Positions 1 through 6,906 of a stretch of 12,271 bases of DNA are shown piece after piece; the first letter of the stretch is position 1, and the number at the start of each line of letters is the position of its first letter. Under the pieces are notes generated by a model, which saw nothing but the letters and a program-made list of their open reading frames with translations, was not told where the DNA came from and did not search any database. The stretch lies in contig DIUI01000110.1 in assembly GCA_002428215.1 (NCBI GenBank), positions 1 to 12,271 on the forward strand. The letters are read 5' to 3'. The stretch is from Prolixibacteraceae bacterium UBA6162. Its GTDB lineage: Bacteria; Bacteroidota; Bacteroidia; Bacteroidales; Prolixibacteraceae. The position numbers and the translations under genes are program-made.

Positions 1-135
1 GGTATTGGCACAATCTGGGGATCATGGGCAGGTGGAATTGCCTTTGCATTTGGGGTCGGAACACTAGGGGCTGGATTTATAGCAATATCAATTACACTAG
101 TTTCATCAGCTGCATTAGACGCACTGATCTGTTAA
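1..135 (+). CDS. C-terminal end of a Gly/Ala-rich hydrophobic peptide (5'-partial), bacteriocin-like
   Basis: Frame 1 is open from the window edge to TAA at 133-135 and gives 44 residues with 9 Gly and 8 Ala. There are almost no charges (one Asp near the end), one Trp pair region (W6, W9) and a terminal Cys. Small residues recur every fourth position (G3, G7, G11; G12, A16, G20, A24, A28), a GxxxG-type helix-packing pattern common in two-peptide class II bacteriocins and in membrane-inserting peptides. The start is off the window, so any double-glycine leader cannot be seen. A C39-peptidase exporter follows on the same strand within 2 kb, which fits a secreted peptide substrate. It could equally be the last transmembrane helices of a longer membrane protein. 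That it is coding is likely; the bacteriocin idea is inference. Confidence 0.6.
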   Translation, partial: GIGTIWGSWAGGIAFAFGVGTLGAGFIAISITLVSSAALDALIC

Positions 136-143
136 CTGTTATT

Positions 144-180
144 ATTAACCATGCAGAAGCAAACTATCGGCATGGTTAAT
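144..180 (+). terminator. Perfect 11-bp inverted repeat after the first gene
   Basis: ATTAACCATGC (144-154) is exactly complementary to GCATGGTTAAT (170-180), with a 15-nt loop. It starts 9 nt after the TAA of the partial gene. There is no clean T-run on the + strand after it, so it may be a weak terminator or an mRNA 3'-end stabiliser that lets the peptide gene be expressed more highly than the genes after it. Confidence 0.45.
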
Positions 181-232
181 TCATGAAAAATAATTTTACA
201 TGTAAGTTTAAATTCACTTATTTCTCAAAATT

Positions 233-508
233 ATGGAAAAGCAACCCTCCTACAAAACCGTATTTTTTCTACTTTCGATTATAGCATTTGCAGGCCTTGT
301 TTATAGCTTTATTTTCGAGCCCAGCATGTTGCTAACAAAAACCTTAATCTACTTTTTCTGGGCAACAATAACCTTAAACGTAACATACTACTTTGTTAAG
401 CCGCAGATCAGAAAGAAAACTCTCACAATAAAATCTCTTACATTATTTGCAATTGGACTAACCCTGATTTTTGCTATCATTCTTTACTTTGTTTCAAAAA
501 TCCCCTAA
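233..508 (+). CDS. Small three-helix membrane protein, unknown function (immunity-like position)
   Basis: The 91-residue product is strongly hydrophobic. Predicted membrane segments lie at about residues 9-28, 35-54 and 68-88, with a short basic stretch (RKK, about 60-62) between the second and third. I recognise no family motif. The gene is AT-rich, starts at the first ATG of the frame and ends in TAA. It sits between the partial Gly/Ala-rich peptide gene and the membrane, redox and export genes. Small basic multi-span proteins in that position are often immunity proteins for the neighbouring bacteriocin, but nothing in the residues proves this here. It could also be an accessory maturation protein or an unrelated hypothetical protein. 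Confidence 0.6.
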   Translation: MEKQPSYKTVFFLLSIIAFAGLVYSFIFEPSMLLTKTLIYFFWATITLNVTYYFVKPQIRKKTLTIKSLTLFAIGLTLIFAIILYFVSKIP

Positions 509-536
509 TCAAACTTGAATACCTTAAGTATTAAAA

Positions 537-558
537 TTTGGGGGAAATTTCCCCTAAA
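537..558. repeat. GC-core palindrome in the 509-695 gap
   Basis: GGGGAAATTTCCCC (541-554) is a perfect 14-bp dyad. With the flanking TTTG and TAAA it can form an 8-bp stem (one G-U pair) around a 6-nt loop. No T-run follows on the + strand. It could be an operator, an mRNA hairpin between the small membrane protein and the next gene, or a weak terminator. The rest of the 187-nt gap shows no ORF I can support. Confidence 0.35.
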
Positions 559-695
559 TAAAAACTCAAACCCTAACGTATTGATTCATTGCAATTCACC
601 GGTTGGAAATTATGTGGTTACCGAACTCCAACGATTTCACAAGTCGCACTTAAACATCTAAATATTAACCTTACATCTTACTTACCCCCAACGCT

Positions 696-1340
696 ATGAA
701 ATCCTGGCATTTATTTCTGGGTCTGTCGATTATTGGCCTAATTACTACCTATGGGATACAAACCCTCTTTTTTACAGATGCACTATTGCAGCAAACATTT
801 GGCGGTCAGATAGCTCACCACCAAATTCAGGATATGTTCGCACAATCAAAACAGTGGCAATGGGTGGGGTATGTCCTTATTCCATTTGTAATTGCACTAA
901 GAACACTATACTCTACCCTATCCATCTACACCGGTCTCTATCTCTACGACCTACCCATTGGATTTGGCCGGATCTTCCGCTCAGCTTTGGTAGCCGAATT
1001 CTCATTTGCCCTGTCAGGGGTATTCAAGCTACTTATCGCAATCTTCTTTAAGCAGGTTGAAACATTGGCAGATCTTCAGTTCCAGCCTCTATCGATTATG
1101 GAGATCGTGAATATAGAATCGGTAGAGGCCTTGTTTTTATATCCACTTAGCTTGTTGAATCTATTCGAACTGCTTTATGTATTGTGGGTGGTTCAAATGG
1201 TTGTGAAACAAGTTTATCGCCACCATCCTGAGTCTATGAATAAAAGGTTGCATGTGGGAAAAGTGGTTCTCTTTTCGTATGTAAGTGGATGGTTGTTATG
1301 GACTCTGCTAGTGATGTTTGCAACACTCAACTTAACATGA
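696..1340 (+). CDS. Polytopic inner-membrane protein, possibly Yip1-like
   Basis: The 214-residue protein has about five or six hydrophobic segments, near residues 4-26, 54-84 (perhaps two), 94-118, 146-170 and 189-212. It has no signal peptidase site, CxxC pair or catalytic motif, and no cysteines at all. The late run LYPLSLLNLFELLYVLWVV followed by a last helix resembles the end of Yip1-type membrane domains, but this is a weak impression and not a family call. The gene ends in TGA overlapping a possible ATG of the next gene (ATGA at 1337-1340), or 8 nt before the preferred start, so it is very probably co-transcribed and perhaps translationally coupled with the thioredoxin-like gene. The neighbourhood suggests a helper in maturation or export of a secreted peptide; the mechanism is unknown. 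Confidence 0.7.
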   Translation: MKSWHLFLGLSIIGLITTYGIQTLFFTDALLQQTFGGQIAHHQIQDMFAQSKQWQWVGYVLIPFVIALRTLYSTLSIYTGLYLYDLPIGFGRIFRSALVAEFSFALSGVFKLLIAIFFKQVETLADLQFQPLSIMEIVNIESVEALFLYPLSLLNLFELLYVLWVVQMVVKQVYRHHPESMNKRLHVGKVVLFSYVSGWLLWTLLVMFATLNLT

Positions 1341-1348
1341 TCTATTCT

Positions 1349-1882
1349 ATGAAAAAGCTTTTAAGAATTATAATACCCTTAACAGCAGCAGCGACGGCGT
1401 TAATCCTTGGACTCGACATTATTTCTGAATATAGTCTCAAAAAACGCACTGCAGAAGGTATAGTTTCGCTACCAACTGTTGATTTTCAATCCCTCGAAGG
1501 TCAGTGGGTTTCGCTTACCTCATTCGACCCCAACAAAGCTGTCGTTGTTCGCTATTTTCATCCTGAATGTATCTTTTGTCAGTATGAGGCAAGCGAAATT
1601 GCAGGTTATGCAGAGTTATTCTCAGAAATTCAGGTAATAATGATTACGGCCGACAACTCGATTGACCGAGTATCGCAGTTTGCCAATGAATACAACCTGT
1701 ACGAAATTGATAATCTCATCCTATTAATCGATTACCATCAGAGATTCCAACAAACCTTTGGAAAAGCTACCCTGCCATCAACCTATTTATATAATAATCA
1801 GCATAAACTCATTAAACAATTTCAGGGAACAACGCATCCCGAAGCAATATTAAAGGCATTGGCTATCAATGCCTCCGAATAA
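1349..1882 (+). CDS. Membrane-anchored thioredoxin-like (TlpA/redoxin family) protein
   Basis: The 177-residue product opens with a signal-anchor-like segment (MKKLLR, then a hydrophobic stretch to about residue 24), placing the rest in the periplasm. The thioredoxin-fold domain carries C74-I-F-C77 in the context RYFHPECIFCQYE, and the conserved cis-proline loop TLPS with P143. These are the redox-active CxxC and cis-Pro of TlpA/redoxin proteins that reduce or rearrange disulfides outside the cytoplasm. I prefer the ATG at 1349 because it gives a normal signal sequence. ATG 1337, overlapping the upstream TGA, would add four residues, and the frame is open further upstream to 1289. Lying between a membrane protein and a C39 exporter, it may control disulfide state in an exported Cys-containing peptide or keep the exporter's own cysteine chemistry in order. 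The role is inference; the fold is well supported. Confidence 0.85.
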   Translation: MKKLLRIIIPLTAAATALILGLDIISEYSLKKRTAEGIVSLPTVDFQSLEGQWVSLTSFDPNKAVVVRYFHPECIFCQYEASEIAGYAELFSEIQVIMITADNSIDRVSQFANEYNLYEIDNLILLIDYHQRFQQTFGKATLPSTYLYNNQHKLIKQFQGTTHPEAILKALAINASE

Positions 1883-1914
1883 TTCACACAAACCTAACCC
1901 TCAAAATCAGCTTT

Positions 1915-2043
1915 ATGACACGCATTTTCTTTATTGCAGGGCTTCTGCTTGCCTCACTACTTTCGTCGGTTAAGAAGGACAACAACGACCATAATCCTAA
2001 TAAAACGTTGACTATTGTCGAAAACCACAATTTACAACCATGA
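1915..2043 (+). CDS. 42-residue signal-peptide-like small protein, translationally coupled to the exporter
   Basis: An ATG at 1915, 32 nt after the redoxin stop, opens a 42-codon frame that ends in TGA at 2041-2043. That TGA overlaps the ATG of the transporter (2040-2042) in a classic ATGA junction. The product begins MTRIFFIAGLLLASLLSS, a short basic start plus hydrophobic core, then becomes hydrophilic (KKDNNDHNPNK) and ends HNLQP. This looks like a signal peptide followed by a short exported tail of about 24 residues, or a one-helix membrane protein. There is no cysteine, so it is not a lipoprotein. It may be a small secreted product, an accessory subunit of the exporter, or a leader ORF that couples translation. 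The coupling makes chance less likely. I recognise no family. Confidence 0.5.
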   Translation: MTRIFFIAGLLLASLLSSVKKDNNDHNPNKTLTIVENHNLQP

Positions 2044-4223
2044 GTGCGCACCCAACTGACAAGAAACTTCGAAAAAGTTTCGTTAGGCAATACAGTCAGG
2101 CGTACTGCGGTCTGGCCTGCCTGGCTTCCATAACCCAATACTACGGAGGATATACCACGCAGGAGAAATTACAGCTGGCAAGTGGCACCAACCTTAATGG
2201 AACAAGTCTGCTTGGATTGTACCAGGCGGCCCAAGCGTTGGGGTTCGAGGCTGGTGGATTCGAAGCAAATTTAGATAACCTAAAAGAGCTACAAAGTCCG
2301 GTGATCCTCCACACTGTTACTCCTGAAAAGCTGAACCACTTTGTTGTCTGTTATAGCTTCCAAAACGGCTCATTTACTATTGGTGATCCAGCCAAAGGTT
2401 TGCTTAGTTTAACCGAAGAAGAACTGGATGCTATCTGGAAAACAAAAGCCCTGTTGCAACTAAAGCCCGGAAAAGAGTTTAGGAGGGCCGACAGATCAGG
2501 GAAGTTGAAATGGGTATCGAAGCTTATACAACCCGATCTGCCTATACTGGGCATTGCGGCCTTTTTGGGCATTCTGATATCGTTACTTAGTCTTGCCACA
2601 GCCATTTTTACCCAAAAATTAATCGACGAGTTATTGCCTGGAAAAAACATTCAACAACTATTTGCCGGACTGGCTCTATTTGGATTGATTCTTTTGGCCA
2701 GGGGAGCATTAGTCCTGATAAGGTCGGTTTTAATTTTGCGCCAGGGGAAAGATATGAATCTAAGGCTCATCTCCGATTTCTTTGGCAAACTACTGTTTCT
2801 GCCTAAACCTTTCTTTGATAGCACTACCACAGGCGATATGGTAGCCCGACTTAACGACGCCCAGAGAATTCAAAAAGTGGTAGTTAGTTTAAGCAGTCAG
2901 GTTGCCATAGATTTGCTCATTGTACTTTCATCTATCGCCTACATCTTTTACCTTTCTCCTATTTCCGGATATTTGGTATTAGGTGCAATTCCATTATTCG
3001 GTGGCATTACATGGCGTTTCAACCATAGAATTATAGTCTCCCAACAATCTGTTATGCAGAATTATGCGCACACCGAAAGCAAATATATCGACACGATACA
3101 GGGAATAAAAGCGGTAAAATCGTTTAATGCTGAAGGGTGGTTCTCAAGGATGGTTTTGGCAGTTTATCATCATTACCAGCATAGTGCATATCAATTGGGG
3201 GTTGTATCCTCAAAACTCACATTCTGGATAACCATGAGCAGTTCGGTGTGGATGACGCTCATCATAGCGTGGAGTGTTTATCAGGTTTGGTTGGACGAAA
3301 TGATGCTCGGCGAAATGATGGCCATCGTTACCATATCAGGAACGTTGGGCACATCATTAATTGGCATGGCAATGGCGCCGGTGCAGTTTCATGAGGCACG
3401 CATTGCTTTTAACCGCATGTTTGAATTTGCCTCAAGCCAGCCGGAATACCAAACATCAGCAGAAAACCATTCAACCCATAATGATACCTCAAGCGATTTT
3501 TCTCTTTCTGCCAATGGAATTAGTTTTAGGTTTCCTGGTAAAAGTTTCTTACTACACAACCTTGCGTTGGATGTGCAAAAGGGACAAACCATCGCCATTT
3601 TTGGCGAAGTTGGGTGCGGAAAAAGCACCCTCCTGGATATTTTATTGCGGCTACAGACACCCGAAGAAGGTGCTATTACAATCAACAACAGCGATTGGAG
3701 CAATATCTCAACACCTGAATGGAGAAAAAGAGTGGCAGTCGTTCCGCAGCATGTGAGGCTGTTCCATGGAACACTCATTGAGAACATTGCCATGGAAGAA
3801 TCTCCCAACCCTGAAAGGGTTTTGCAATTTTGCCAAAGATTAGGATTTCATCCATTCATTTTGGGAATGCAACAGGGTTACGCAACAATTGTAAACGAAA
3901 ACAGCACCAACCTGTCGGGCGGACAACGGCAAATGATTGCTCTTGCCAGAGCTTTGTACAAAAATCCACAATTACTGATGCTCGACGAAGCTACAGCAGC
4001 AATGGACCGAAAAACCGAACATTTTGTGATTGATCTTCTCAAACAGCTTAAAGAGGATCTTGCGATTATCATGGTAACGCACCGTGCAGATTTAGCCTGG
4101 ATGGCAGACACAGTCTATGTTATAGAAAACAAAACAATCTCAATGACCGGCCACCCCAAATTTGTAAAAGAGCGCAATCGGCTGTTCAGTTCTTCATTCC
4201 AAACCGCCTTAGATCTGGTGTAA
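2040..4223 (+). CDS. Peptidase C39-containing ABC exporter (bacteriocin/double-glycine peptide type)
   Basis: The 727-residue protein has the three parts of a peptidase-containing ABC transporter, which cuts a leader off its substrate and exports the rest across the inner membrane using ATP. The N-terminal C39 cysteine peptidase (about 1-150) has oxyanion Gln Q17, catalytic C23, H100 (LNHFVV) and D116 (IGDP). The residue before the catalytic Cys is Tyr rather than the usual Asp. Six membrane helices follow between about 167 and 450. The ATPase has Walker A GEVGCGKST (522-530), a Q-loop (VVPQ), the signature NLSGGQ (624-629), Walker B LMLDE (D649, E650) and switch His H681. All catalytic residues are present, so the protein should be active. 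The start overlaps the preceding small ORF by 4 nt. No HlyD-type adaptor or outer-membrane partner is visible; one could lie upstream of the window or be borrowed. Confidence 0.95.
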   Translation: MSAHPTDKKLRKSFVRQYSQAYCGLACLASITQYYGGYTTQEKLQLASGTNLNGTSLLGLYQAAQALGFEAGGFEANLDNLKELQSPVILHTVTPEKLNHFVVCYSFQNGSFTIGDPAKGLLSLTEEELDAIWKTKALLQLKPGKEFRRADRSGKLKWVSKLIQPDLPILGIAAFLGILISLLSLATAIFTQKLIDELLPGKNIQQLFAGLALFGLILLARGALVLIRSVLILRQGKDMNLRLISDFFGKLLFLPKPFFDSTTTGDMVARLNDAQRIQKVVVSLSSQVAIDLLIVLSSIAYIFYLSPISGYLVLGAIPLFGGITWRFNHRIIVSQQSVMQNYAHTESKYIDTIQGIKAVKSFNAEGWFSRMVLAVYHHYQHSAYQLGVVSSKLTFWITMSSSVWMTLIIAWSVYQVWLDEMMLGEMMAIVTISGTLGTSLIGMAMAPVQFHEARIAFNRMFEFASSQPEYQTSAENHSTHNDTSSDFSLSANGISFRFPGKSFLLHNLALDVQKGQTIAIFGEVGCGKSTLLDILLRLQTPEEGAITINNSDWSNISTPEWRKRVAVVPQHVRLFHGTLIENIAMEESPNPERVLQFCQRLGFHPFILGMQQGYATIVNENSTNLSGGQRQMIALARALYKNPQLLMLDEATAAMDRKTEHFVIDLLKQLKEDLAIIMVTHRADLAWMADTVYVIENKTISMTGHPKFVKERNRLFSSSFQTALDLV

Positions 4224-4458
4224 CACAAAAACTATTGTAATGAGAATTTATTTCAGGTGATCAGCCGATCCAAATTTTTGCAAACCTTGCTGCATGGCGG
4301 TTGTAATTAGAACAGGCATCTGCCAACACCAGCCGGGAGTATAGCAGGCAGTATCTACCTCTACACATATTTATGCAACCAAAATACTATAACAGCCAAT
4401 AGATCAGATAACGAAAAGGCACCCATTGCAGCCACTACAAAGCGATGCACAAATACGT

Positions 4459-4466
4459 TACATTTG
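4459..4466 (+). promoter_or_regulatory. Bacteroidota -7 element TACATTTG for ung
   Basis: This is an exact match to TAnnTTTG, 18 nt before the ATG at 4485. No good -33 TTG lies at the usual distance. It implies transcription from about 4472, which favours the ATG at 4485 over the TTG at 4479. The rest of the 4224-4484 gap shows no ORF or clear terminator. Confidence 0.5.
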
Positions 4467-4484
4467 TGAAAAAGCAGATTGGAT

Positions 4485-5147
4485 ATGCAGGTTACTATTG
4501 AACCCTCGTGGGCATTGCTACTAAAAAATGAGTTTGAGCAACCCTACTTCGCCTCGCTGGTCGATTTTGTAAAGCATGCCTACCGCCAACATACGGTGTA
4601 TCCCCCAGGTTCGCTTATTTTCAATGCCTTTAACAAAACGCCGGTTCATTCGGTGAAGATCGTCATTTTGGGCCAGGATCCCTACCATCAGCCCAATCAG
4701 GCTCATGGACTCTGCTTTTCGGTACCCGACGGAGTGGCACATCCCCCATCGTTGCGCAACATTTTTCGCGAAATCGAAGCCGATCTGGGATTGCCGGTAC
4801 CCCAAAGTGGCAATTTGGAACGATGGGCCAACCAGGGGGTATTGCTATTAAATGCGACCCTTACCGTAGAGGCGGGAAAAGCAGGTTCGCACCAAAAACG
4901 GGGCTGGGAGATTTTTACAGACCGAACCATCGCGCTATTGTCGGAAACGACCGAACATCTGGTTTTTATGTTGTGGGGAAGTTATGCCCGGCAAAAGGGG
5001 CAACTCATTAATGCACAAAAACATTTGATTCTGGAATCGGTACACCCCTCGCCATTGTCGGCCCACGCTGGCTTTTTTGGCAACAAGCACTTCAGCAAGG
5101 CGAACGACTATTTAACCGCCCACAACAGGACAGCGATTGAATGGTAG
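4485..5147 (+). CDS. ung: Uracil-DNA glycosylase, family 1
   Basis: This cytoplasmic base-excision-repair enzyme cuts uracil from DNA after cytosine deamination or dUMP misincorporation. The 220-residue protein is close to the usual family length of about 220-230. It has the water-activating motif G63-QDPYH (catalytic D65), the uracil-pocket segment LLNATLTVE, and the DNA-intercalation loop H187-PSPLS near the end, followed by the typical GFFGNKHFSKAN tail. The frame is open slightly further up to a TTG at 4479, but the ATG at 4485 gives the normal family start (MQVTIEPSW) and fits the promoter. The gene converges on pta, with only 16 nt between the two stop codons and no evident terminator between them. 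Confidence 0.96.
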   Translation: MQVTIEPSWALLLKNEFEQPYFASLVDFVKHAYRQHTVYPPGSLIFNAFNKTPVHSVKIVILGQDPYHQPNQAHGLCFSVPDGVAHPPSLRNIFREIEADLGLPVPQSGNLERWANQGVLLLNATLTVEAGKAGSHQKRGWEIFTDRTIALLSETTEHLVFMLWGSYARQKGQLINAQKHLILESVHPSPLSAHAGFFGNKHFSKANDYLTAHNRTAIEW

Positions 5148-5163
5148 TGTTAAACGGGTAAGG

Positions 5164-6180
5164 TTAAGACGGATCGTTCTGCTCCATTCCAATTGCCTGC
5201 AGGGCGGTAACAGCAATCAGATTCACCAACTGACCAACCGTGCATCCACGGGAGACATGATTTACAGGAGCAGCCAAGCCCTGCAGCACCGGACCTATGG
5301 CTTCTGCTTTAGCCAATCGTTGCACCAGGCTGTAGCCGATATTGGCAGCTTCGAGTCCCGGAAAAACCAGCACATTGGCTCTGCCTGCCACTTCACTTTG
5401 AGGAACAATGAGTTGAGCAACCTCCGGGATCAGTGCTGCCTCGAGTTGCAGCTCACCATCGATAATCAGTGAGGGATCCATTTCACGTGCGAGACGGGTC
5501 GCTTCAACAACCTTATCGACCAACGGATGCGATGCACTGCCTTTGGTTGAAAAACTGAGCATCGCCACCCTGGGTTCAGTATCAAGGACAGTACGCGCGG
5601 TACGCGCAGTCTGGACGGCAATTTCAGCCAATTGAAGCGCAGTAGGCTCGGGCTGAACGGAGCAGTCGGCAAATACCAAAAACCCTTCGTGTCCGAAATG
5701 CGGGTCATTCACAAACATGAAAAAAGCGCCCGAAACAGCCGAAATACCGGGCTGTTTACCAATGTATTGGAACGCGGGCCGCAAAATATCACCGGTTGGA
5801 TATTGAGATCCGGCCAGCTCACCATCGGCATCTCCGCTAAGTAACATAAGGGGAGCAAATACCAAAGGGTCGGCAAGCTTCAGGTAGGCCTCGTCGAATG
5901 TAAGCCCTTTCTCCTGTCGTCGCTGTACCATAAGTTCAGCATATCTTGTACGTCGGTCATCGGTGGTAGGATCGATCAGATCGGCACCAGTTAAGTCCAC
6001 TCCAATGGTGGTGGCAGCATTCTCAATAGCAGTTACATTGCCCAATAAAATAATGTGCGCAAGATTCTCCTTAATAGCAATACCGGCAGCACGCAATACT
6101 TTGTGGTCGGTACCCTCGGGCAAAACAATGCGCTTTCGGTTCCGCTGCACAATAATAAATGCTCGCTTCAATTTCTCCAT
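5164..6180 (-). CDS. pta: Phosphate acetyltransferase (phosphotransacetylase), divergent at a catalytic position
   Basis: The family interconverts acetyl-CoA plus phosphate with acetyl phosphate plus CoA, which feeds ATP formation through acetate kinase. The 338-residue protein matches the short, single-domain form. It has the N-terminal KRIVLPEGTDHKVLRAA, the GDADGELAGS loop (116-125), TGDILRPAFQ (R134), DGELQLEAAL and the C-terminal PVNHVSRGCTVGQLV. Aligning to the Methanosarcina thermophila enzyme from memory (offset of one), S310, R311, C313 and R288 are kept, but the Asp expected at 317 (CSVED in many homologues) is Gln, and the usual NDL before SRG is NHV. The enzyme may be slower or prefer another acyl group. 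I chose the ATG at 6180: it gives the normal family start and lies downstream of the -7 element, while the longer frame to 6219 would start within that element. No ackA is adjacent. Confidence 0.9.
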   Translation of the reverse strand: MEKLKRAFIIVQRNRKRIVLPEGTDHKVLRAAGIAIKENLAHIILLGNVTAIENAATTIGVDLTGADLIDPTTDDRRTRYAELMVQRRQEKGLTFDEAYLKLADPLVFAPLMLLSGDADGELAGSQYPTGDILRPAFQYIGKQPGISAVSGAFFMFVNDPHFGHEGFLVFADCSVQPEPTALQLAEIAVQTARTARTVLDTEPRVAMLSFSTKGSASHPLVDKVVEATRLAREMDPSLIIDGELQLEAALIPEVAQLIVPQSEVAGRANVLVFPGLEAANIGYSLVQRLAKAEAIGPVLQGLAAPVNHVSRGCTVGQLVNLIAVTALQAIGMEQNDPS

Positions 6181-6216
6181 GACAGGCCAGCGTTTCGGTT
6201 TCTTGAAACAGGATGT

Positions 6217-6224
6217 CAAAGGTA
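6217..6224 (-). promoter_or_regulatory. Bacteroidota -7 element TACCTTTG for pta
   Basis: The + strand reads CAAAGGTA, an exact TAnnTTTG match on the - strand, 36 nt before the pta ATG. The -33 element is weak. It supports starting pta at 6180. Confidence 0.45.
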
Positions 6225-6323
6225 TAAAAATTAACCATTGGAGGTCTCCGAAACCCTATTGTAAATCGTTTGCACAAAAATCGCAACCAAACACCCTCTT
6301 TCAGAAGGTTGAAGGGAAAAAAC

Positions 6324-6331
6324 TATCTTTG
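6324..6331 (+). promoter_or_regulatory. Bacteroidota -7 element TATCTTTG for the nitroreductase gene
   Basis: This is an exact TAnnTTTG match with TTTC (3 of 4 to TTTG) at 6299-6302, 21 nt upstream. The predicted leader is about 44 nt. With the pta element it forms a divergent promoter pair in the 6181-6381 gap. Confidence 0.5.
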
Positions 6332-6381
6332 CTGACGGCTAATCACGTATTGGCACCACATACAACCACAGAAAACAGAGC

Positions 6382-6906
6382 ATGGAATTTGAACAGGTAA
6401 TTCAGGATCGGTACTCGGCCCGAAATTTTAAAAATCGCGAAGTCGCCAAAGAGACACTCCTAAAGCTTCTTGAGCAGGCGCATCTGGCCCCATCGGCAGT
6501 AAATTATCAGCCCTGGCATTTTGTAGTGGTCACTGAGCGCAAAAAACTCGAAGAGCTGTTTATGGCTTACAACCGGCCATGGTTCCGCACTGCTCCTGTG
6601 GTGATTGCTGCCTGTACCGATCGCAAATCATCGTGGAAGCGTCCTTCTGATCAGAAAGATTTTGGAGATGTGGATGTAGCCATCGCTGTTGATCATCTCA
6701 CGCTGGCAGCAACCAATATGGGACTTGGCACCTGCTGGGTATGCAACTTCGACCCCGCCATTGTAAGGAACGCCCTTCAGCTACCGGCCCATATCGACCC
6801 CCTTGCCCTGGTGCCTGTAGGCTATCCACTGGGCGAAATAGCTGAAAAGAAACGTAAGATTACCGACAGCATTGTTTCCTGGGAGACCTATTATCCTTAC
6901 ATGTAA
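6382..6906 (+). CDS. Nitroreductase-family flavoprotein
   Basis: The 174-residue protein belongs to the short FMN-dependent nitroreductase family, which uses NAD(P)H to reduce nitro groups, quinones or other electrophiles; the physiological substrate is often unknown. FMN-phosphate contacts are expected from R10-YSAR (R10, S12, R14). The segment A36-PSAVNYQPWHF (S38, N41, Q43, P44) and the C-terminal GLGTCWVCNF (114-123) and VPVGYP (145-149) stretches are family hallmarks. The mid-protein insertion is short, as in small Bacteroidota and clostridial members. The ATG at 6382 has its own upstream promoter element and gives the standard family start. The last 10 nt overlap, tail to tail, the 3' end of the convergent kinase gene. 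The substrate cannot be told from the sequence. Confidence 0.92.
   Translation: MEFEQVIQDRYSARNFKNREVAKETLLKLLEQAHLAPSAVNYQPWHFVVVTERKKLEELFMAYNRPWFRTAPVVIAACTDRKSSWKRPSDQKDFGDVDVAIAVDHLTLAATNMGLGTCWVCNFDPAIVRNALQLPAHIDPLALVPVGYPLGEIAEKKRKITDSIVSWETYYPYM

Noticed and set aside
1289..1348. Upstream extension of the thioredoxin-like gene from 1289
   Set aside because: It overlaps the previous gene by more than 50 nt and would bury the signal anchor inside the protein; the ATG at 1349 (or 1337) fits better.
4224..4484. Possible RNA or terminator after the exporter
   Set aside because: I found no stable inverted repeat with a T-run and no ORF of useful length; only the TACATTTG element stands out.
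6181..6219. N-terminal extension of pta to an ATG at 6219
   Set aside because: The extra residues do not match the family, and the ATG lies within the predicted -7 element.
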